Source of the DNA: Tabrizicola_A sp965284335
GTDB lineage: Bacteria > Pseudomonadota > Alphaproteobacteria > Rhodobacterales > Rhodobacteraceae
Assembly (NCBI RefSeq): GCF_965284335.1
Contig: NZ_OZ260076.1
Strand: one strand, 5' to 3'
Length of the DNA stretch: 64,000 bases
The notes under the pieces are model-generated. The model was not told the origin of the DNA. It was given only the letters and a program-made list of their open reading frames with translations, and did no database searches. The position numbers and the translations under genes are program-made. Below, piece after piece: positions 60,807 to 64,000 of this stretch; position 1 is the first letter of the stretch; each line of letters begins with the position of its first letter.

Positions 60807-62006
60807 TCAGGCCGCCAGACGCGATTTGACGGTTTCGGCGGCGGCCTTGATGGCGGCGGCGATGAAATCCAGCTCGGCATCGGTCAGCCGGGTCGGCAGG
60901 CGCACATCGCAGGCGCGCATCAGCATGGCGCGGGTGCGGGGCAGCTCTGGCGCGGGGCCAAGGAATTCCCAGTTCCAAAAGGCGCGCGCATTGCCCTCGG
61001 AGAGGCCAAAGACCTGCACCGAGACGCCGCGCGTCTTCGCCTCGGCCTGAAAGGCCAGCGCCTCAGCGTCAGACCAATCGCCTGTCAGGTTGAACTGGAT
61101 GGAATCGGGCGCGCGCGTTTCGGGGGCAAGCGCGGGCGGCACGGTCAGATGGGCGGAGGTGTTCAGCACCGCCGCCACCCGGTCATGGCCCGCGCGGCCC
61201 TTGGCCACACGATCTGCCACCAAGGGCAGTTGCGGGCGGATCACGGCGGCCGAGAGGTTCTGCATCCGCATGTTGTAGAGCGGCAGCTTGTTTTGCCACA
61301 GCATATAGCTGTTTTGCATGCCGGGATGTTTCTTCCAGTTCGATTCGTAGGCGCCCGACATGATGACGCAACGCGCGGCAAGTTCGGGGTCATCGGTGAT
61401 GAGGATGCCGCCTTCGCCAGCGTTCACCAGCTTATAGGACTGGAAGGAAAAGCAGCCGATCTTGCCGATGGTGCCGATCTTGCGGCCATGCCATTCGGTG
61501 CCAAGGGAATGCGCGGCGTCCTCGACCACGGGGATATTGCGGGCATCGCACAGCGCCATGATGGCATCCATGTCCGAGGTATGGCCGCGCATGTGGGAGA
61601 TCATGACCGCCTGGGCGCCGTCGAGTTTCGCCTCGAAATCGGCCATGTCGACGCGGTAATTCTCGCCCACCTCGACCAGAACCGGGGTGCAATCGGCATG
61701 GACCACGGCCGAGGGCACGGCGGCGAAGGTGAAGGCGGGGATCAGGACGCGGGCGCCTCGGGGCAGATCCAGGGCTTTGAGCGCGAGGAACAGCGCGGCG
61801 GAGCAGGAGGCGACGGCGAGGGCGTATTTTGCGCCCATCAGATCGGCGAATTCCTGTTCCAAAAGCGCCACCGGCGCGCCTTCGGGGGCGGTGTAGCGGA
61901 AAAGATCGCCCGAGGCGAGAAGCCGGTCGATCTCGGCGCGGGCGGCCTCGGGGATCGGTTCGGCGTCATAAACATTGGGGGCGATGGCTTGTCCGTCGGC
62001 TGGCAT
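60807..62006 (-). CDS. DegT/DnrJ/EryC1/StrS-family aminotransferase
   Basis: This 399-residue PLP protein has the sugar-aminotransferase features VEDAAHSLGTEWHGRKIG and the PLP lysine in FSFQSYKLVNAGEGGIL. Members usually make amino sugars for polysaccharide; here no sugar-nucleotide partner is adjacent other than the epimerase 0.6 kb away. The start ATG at 62006 sits at the foot of a 15-bp hairpin that covers the ribosome-binding site. The gene has no downstream co-directional partner other than tRNA genes. Confidence 0.88.
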   Translation of the reverse strand: MPADGQAIAPNVYDAEPIPEAARAEIDRLLASGDLFRYTAPEGAPVALLEQEFADLMGAKYALAVASCSAALFLALKALDLPRGARVLIPAFTFAAVPSAVVHADCTPVLVEVGENYRVDMADFEAKLDGAQAVMISHMRGHTSDMDAIMALCDARNIPVVEDAAHSLGTEWHGRKIGTIGKIGCFSFQSYKLVNAGEGGILITDDPELAARCVIMSGAYESNWKKHPGMQNSYMLWQNKLPLYNMRMQNLSAAVIRPQLPLVADRVAKGRAGHDRVAAVLNTSAHLTVPPALAPETRAPDSIQFNLTGDWSDAEALAFQAEAKTRGVSVQVFGLSEGNARAFWNWEFLGPAPELPRTRAMLMRACDVRLPTRLTDAELDFIAAAIKAAAETVKSRLAA

Positions 62007-62046
62007 TTAAAGCTTTCCTGAAACTCTTCTACAGGAAAGCTTTAAA
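62006..62046 (-). promoter_or_regulatory. Perfect 15-bp hairpin over the translation start of the DegT-family gene
   Basis: Arms 62006-62020 and 62032-62046 are exact complements (TTTAAAGCTTTCCTG and its mirror) around an 11-base loop. In the mRNA the AGGA Shine-Dalgarno and the A of AUG lie in the 3' arm, so folding would block ribosome entry. It could be a thermosensor, a ligand or RNA-binding site, or at DNA level an operator. Confidence 0.7.
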
Positions 62047-62179
62047 CACTGTGCAGATGACAGGCTAGTGACAATTCGCGGGGCCGGGCGATTTCCGCCG
62101 ATTTGCGCGTCGTTGGCGGTTCCCGCCCTTCTTGCAAACTGCTCTGCGAAGAGGGCCGGAACGGCCAGGATGAGCGGGC

Positions 62180-63481
62180 CTAAAGGCCGATGCGGTCGCG
62201 CAGCGAAAACCATGTCATGGCCAAGACTAAAAGCGGCCAGCGAAAGCCTGTGCCACCGGGAAAGCGGGGTTGCGGCAGGCTGGCCATCAGATCAAAATCG
62301 CCCGCATTGCCCGCCACCGCCTCGGCCATCAGCTTGCCCGCAAGGGTGGCCATGGCCACCCCATGGCCCGAATAGCCCGAGGCCGACAGGATATTGGGCC
62401 GGGGCCTTGTAAAGCAGGGCATACGGTTCATCGTGATGGCCAGCGTGCCGCCCCAAGCATAGTCAATGCGGGTGTCTTTCAGCTGAGGATAGACCTCAAG
62501 CATCGGTTTTCGCACGGTTTTCACAAGGTCTGGGAAGCGGTAGCCATAGCTTTCGCCACCCCCGAACAACAGGCGGTTGTCTTCGGACAGTCGCCAGTAA
62601 TTGACCACGAATTTGGTATCGGCCACGGCCACGGGTTCGGAAAGGATCTCGGCTGCGCGGTCGCCCAAGGGTTCGGTGGCAACGATGAAATTGTTGATCG
62701 GCATGACCTTGGCGGCCACCTTGGGTTCCAGATCGCCCAGATAGCCATTGGCCGCCAAGATCACCTGATCGCAGGTGACGCGGCCTCGGGCGGTGTGGAC
62801 ATGCGGTTTTGCGCCCTCGGTGATCTCGGTTACCTCGGACATCTCATGGATCACCGCGCCCGCCTTTTGCGCGGCGCGTGCAAGGCCGATGGCATAGTTC
62901 AGGGGATGCACATGGCCTGCGCCGCGGTCAATTTCGCCGCCGCGATAGGCTTTTGACCCGATCAGCCCCTGAATGCCCGCGCGGTCAAGGGGTTCAAGCT
63001 GGTCATAGCCATAGTCGCGGTGGAGCTTTTCGGCATAGGCGTGGGTGTCGCGCACCTCGGTGTCGGACCAGCAGGCATGGGCGATGCCGGGGTAAAAGGT
63101 GCAGGGCATGTCATGGTGCGTGATCAGGGTTTTGACCAGCGCCTTGGCGTCTTCGGCCAGATCCCACAGTCGATGAGCGGCGTCGCGGCCCATGACCTTT
63201 TCGATCCAGATCTGGTCTTGCCGCTGGCCCGAGCCGACCTGCCCGCCATTGCGCCCCGAGGCACCAAAGCCCACGCGATGCGCCTCAACCACCACCACCG
63301 ACAGGCCCTTTTCGGCCAGATGCAGTGCCGCGGAAAGACCGGTATAGCCCGCGCCGATGATGCAGACATCGGCCCGAACCTCTCCCACAAGGGGCGGGCA
63401 GGGGGCAAATTCGGCACGGGTGGCGGCGTAAAAGGACGGGGGATATTCCCCCGCCCGGTCATTCACATGCAAAAGGTTCAT
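62180..63481 (-). CDS. puuB: Gamma-glutamylputrescine oxidase-type FAD oxidoreductase
   Basis: This 433-residue DAO-family protein has the FAD motif VCIIGAGYTGLSAALHL and the PuuB-type GFGASGRNGGQVGSGQRQDQ segment. The C-terminal ASGYSGHGVAMATLAGKLMAE completes the FAD fold. It oxidises gamma-glutamylputrescine to the aldehyde. It starts nine bases after the stop of the upstream glutamine-synthetase-like gene, supporting a puuAB unit. Confidence 0.9.
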   Translation of the reverse strand: MNLLHVNDRAGEYPPSFYAATRAEFAPCPPLVGEVRADVCIIGAGYTGLSAALHLAEKGLSVVVVEAHRVGFGASGRNGGQVGSGQRQDQIWIEKVMGRDAAHRLWDLAEDAKALVKTLITHHDMPCTFYPGIAHACWSDTEVRDTHAYAEKLHRDYGYDQLEPLDRAGIQGLIGSKAYRGGEIDRGAGHVHPLNYAIGLARAAQKAGAVIHEMSEVTEITEGAKPHVHTARGRVTCDQVILAANGYLGDLEPKVAAKVMPINNFIVATEPLGDRAAEILSEPVAVADTKFVVNYWRLSEDNRLLFGGGESYGYRFPDLVKTVRKPMLEVYPQLKDTRIDYAWGGTLAITMNRMPCFTRPRPNILSASGYSGHGVAMATLAGKLMAEAVAGNAGDFDLMASLPQPRFPGGTGFRWPLLVLAMTWFSLRDRIGL

Positions 63482-63490
63482 GCGCGCCCC

Positions 63491-64000
63491 TTACACGTTC
63501 AACAGAAGATGTTCGCGCTCCCACGGGCTGATGACTTGCAGGAACTCTTTGTATTCGTTGCGCTTTACGCTGTCATAGACCTTGCAGAAATCCGGGCCCA
63601 TGATCTCGGTCAGAGCGGCGTCTTCTTCCAGAAGATCCAGCGCGTCGCCCAGCGTGGTGGGGATTTCGTCGCTGTCGATATAGGCGTTGCCCTGAAATTC
63701 GGGGCGGGGGGCGACCTTGTTCATCAGCCCCAGATAGCCGCAAGCAAGGGTCGAGGCGATGCCGAGATAGGGGTTGCAATCCATCCCCGGCAGGCGGTTT
63801 TCCACCCGGCGCGCGGCGGCCGATGAGATCGGCACGCGGATGCCCGTGGTGCGGTTGTCGCGGCCCCATTCCAGATTGATCGGCGCGGCAAAGTCCGGGA
63901 CATAGCGGCGATAGCTGTTGACGTAAGGCGCGAACAGCGCGACCGCCGCGCCAAGGTGCTTTTGCATGCCGCCGATGAAATGGTGAAACGCCTCGGTTTC
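63491..64000 (-). CDS. puuA: Glutamine synthetase family protein, probable gamma-glutamylputrescine synthetase PuuA (C-terminal part)
   Basis: The last 169 codons of a GS-like ligase that continues beyond the right edge of the window. The SSAAARRVENRLPGMDCNPYL segment is the GS ATP/glutamate-binding region and NLEWGRDNRTTGIRVP is typical of PuuA-type enzymes. It would ligate glutamate to putrescine. Its end is nine bases before puuB. The N-terminal half is not visible. Confidence 0.85.
   Translation of the reverse strand, partial: ETEAFHHFIGGMQKHLGAAVALFAPYVNSYRRYVPDFAAPINLEWGRDNRTTGIRVPISSAAARRVENRLPGMDCNPYLGIASTLACGYLGLMNKVAPRPEFQGNAYIDSDEIPTTLGDALDLLEEDAALTEIMGPDFCKVYDSVKRNEYKEFLQVISPWEREHLLLNV

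Noticed and set aside
1..64000. CRISPR array, prophage or gene transfer agent cluster
   Set aside because: No regularly spaced direct repeats, cas genes, capsid or portal genes were seen. The only mobile parts are the two IS elements, the IS remnant and the RAYT.

Overview
The window looks like a chromosomal segment of a high-GC alphaproteobacterium of the Rhodobacteraceae (Rhodobacter, Gemmobacter or Paracoccus-like; the genus cannot be fixed from sequence reading alone). The reasons are the taurine module (tpa, tauR, xsc, tauZ, ackA) with TauR-type direct repeats, the sulfite dehydrogenase soeABC, a RibD/NrdR pair, a divergent LysR/gcdH pair, the family-typical CCCGGGGG and TTTTCGNCGAAAA extragenic palindromes, and proteins that read as alphaproteobacterial throughout.

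Layout. 1-1732: end of a dTDP-rhamnose (rfb) operon. 1740-4690: an insertion-sequence hot spot with an IS3-type transposase remnant, a helix-turn-helix gene split by a complete IS5-family element, and a complete IS3-family element sitting in the stop codon of the next gene. 4688-9560: a four-gene operon (DmdA-like GcvT protein, OsmC, ECHDC3-like hydratase, acyl-CoA ligase) with an Lrp regulator upstream. 9915-10315: decayed globin/HD-GYP sensor. 10432-14880: ribosomal protein L25, an MFS transporter, a hydantoinase/oxoprolinase subunit and tRNA-Met. 14993-19664: gentisate ring-cleavage cluster with GntR regulator, FAH hydrolase, nitrilase and flavin reductase. 19943: the small gene hemP. 20365-27474: polyamine-type ABC transporter and two amine-oxidising flavoproteins. 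27464-29689: LysR/gcdH. 29987-31575: nrdR-ribD. 31655-34512: glyoxalase I and a surface-lipoprotein/Slam pair. 34709-36160: thyX and a REP-associated tyrosine transposase (RAYT) next to its palindrome. 36499-41820: Rieske oxygenase, FabD-like acyltransferase, fused 2-oxoacid dehydrogenase E1 and a TetR regulator. 42322-53757: taurine degradation through sulfite oxidation. 53770-54888: orphan DNA adenine methylase and tRNA-Cys. 55046-58975: second polyamine/iron-type ABC transporter. 59183-64000: UDP-glucuronate epimerase, two identical tRNA-Gly, a sugar aminotransferase under a start-codon hairpin, and puuB/puuA running off the window.

How it fits together. The accessory genes are dominated by catabolism of small nitrogen and sulfur organics. 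Taurine is deaminated (Tpa), cleaved to acetyl-phosphate and sulfite (Xsc), acetyl-phosphate gives ATP (AckA), and sulfite is exported (TauZ) or oxidised to sulfate (SoeABC). Polyamines are imported and then oxidised or gamma-glutamylated. Glutaryl-CoA and gentisate feed central metabolism.

The least-explained items are the Slam/lipoprotein pair, the RAYT whose stop codon lies inside a perfect 25-bp inverted repeat, the 15-bp hairpin over the translation start at 62006, the Rieske/FabD-like/E1 operon, and the DmdA-like operon.
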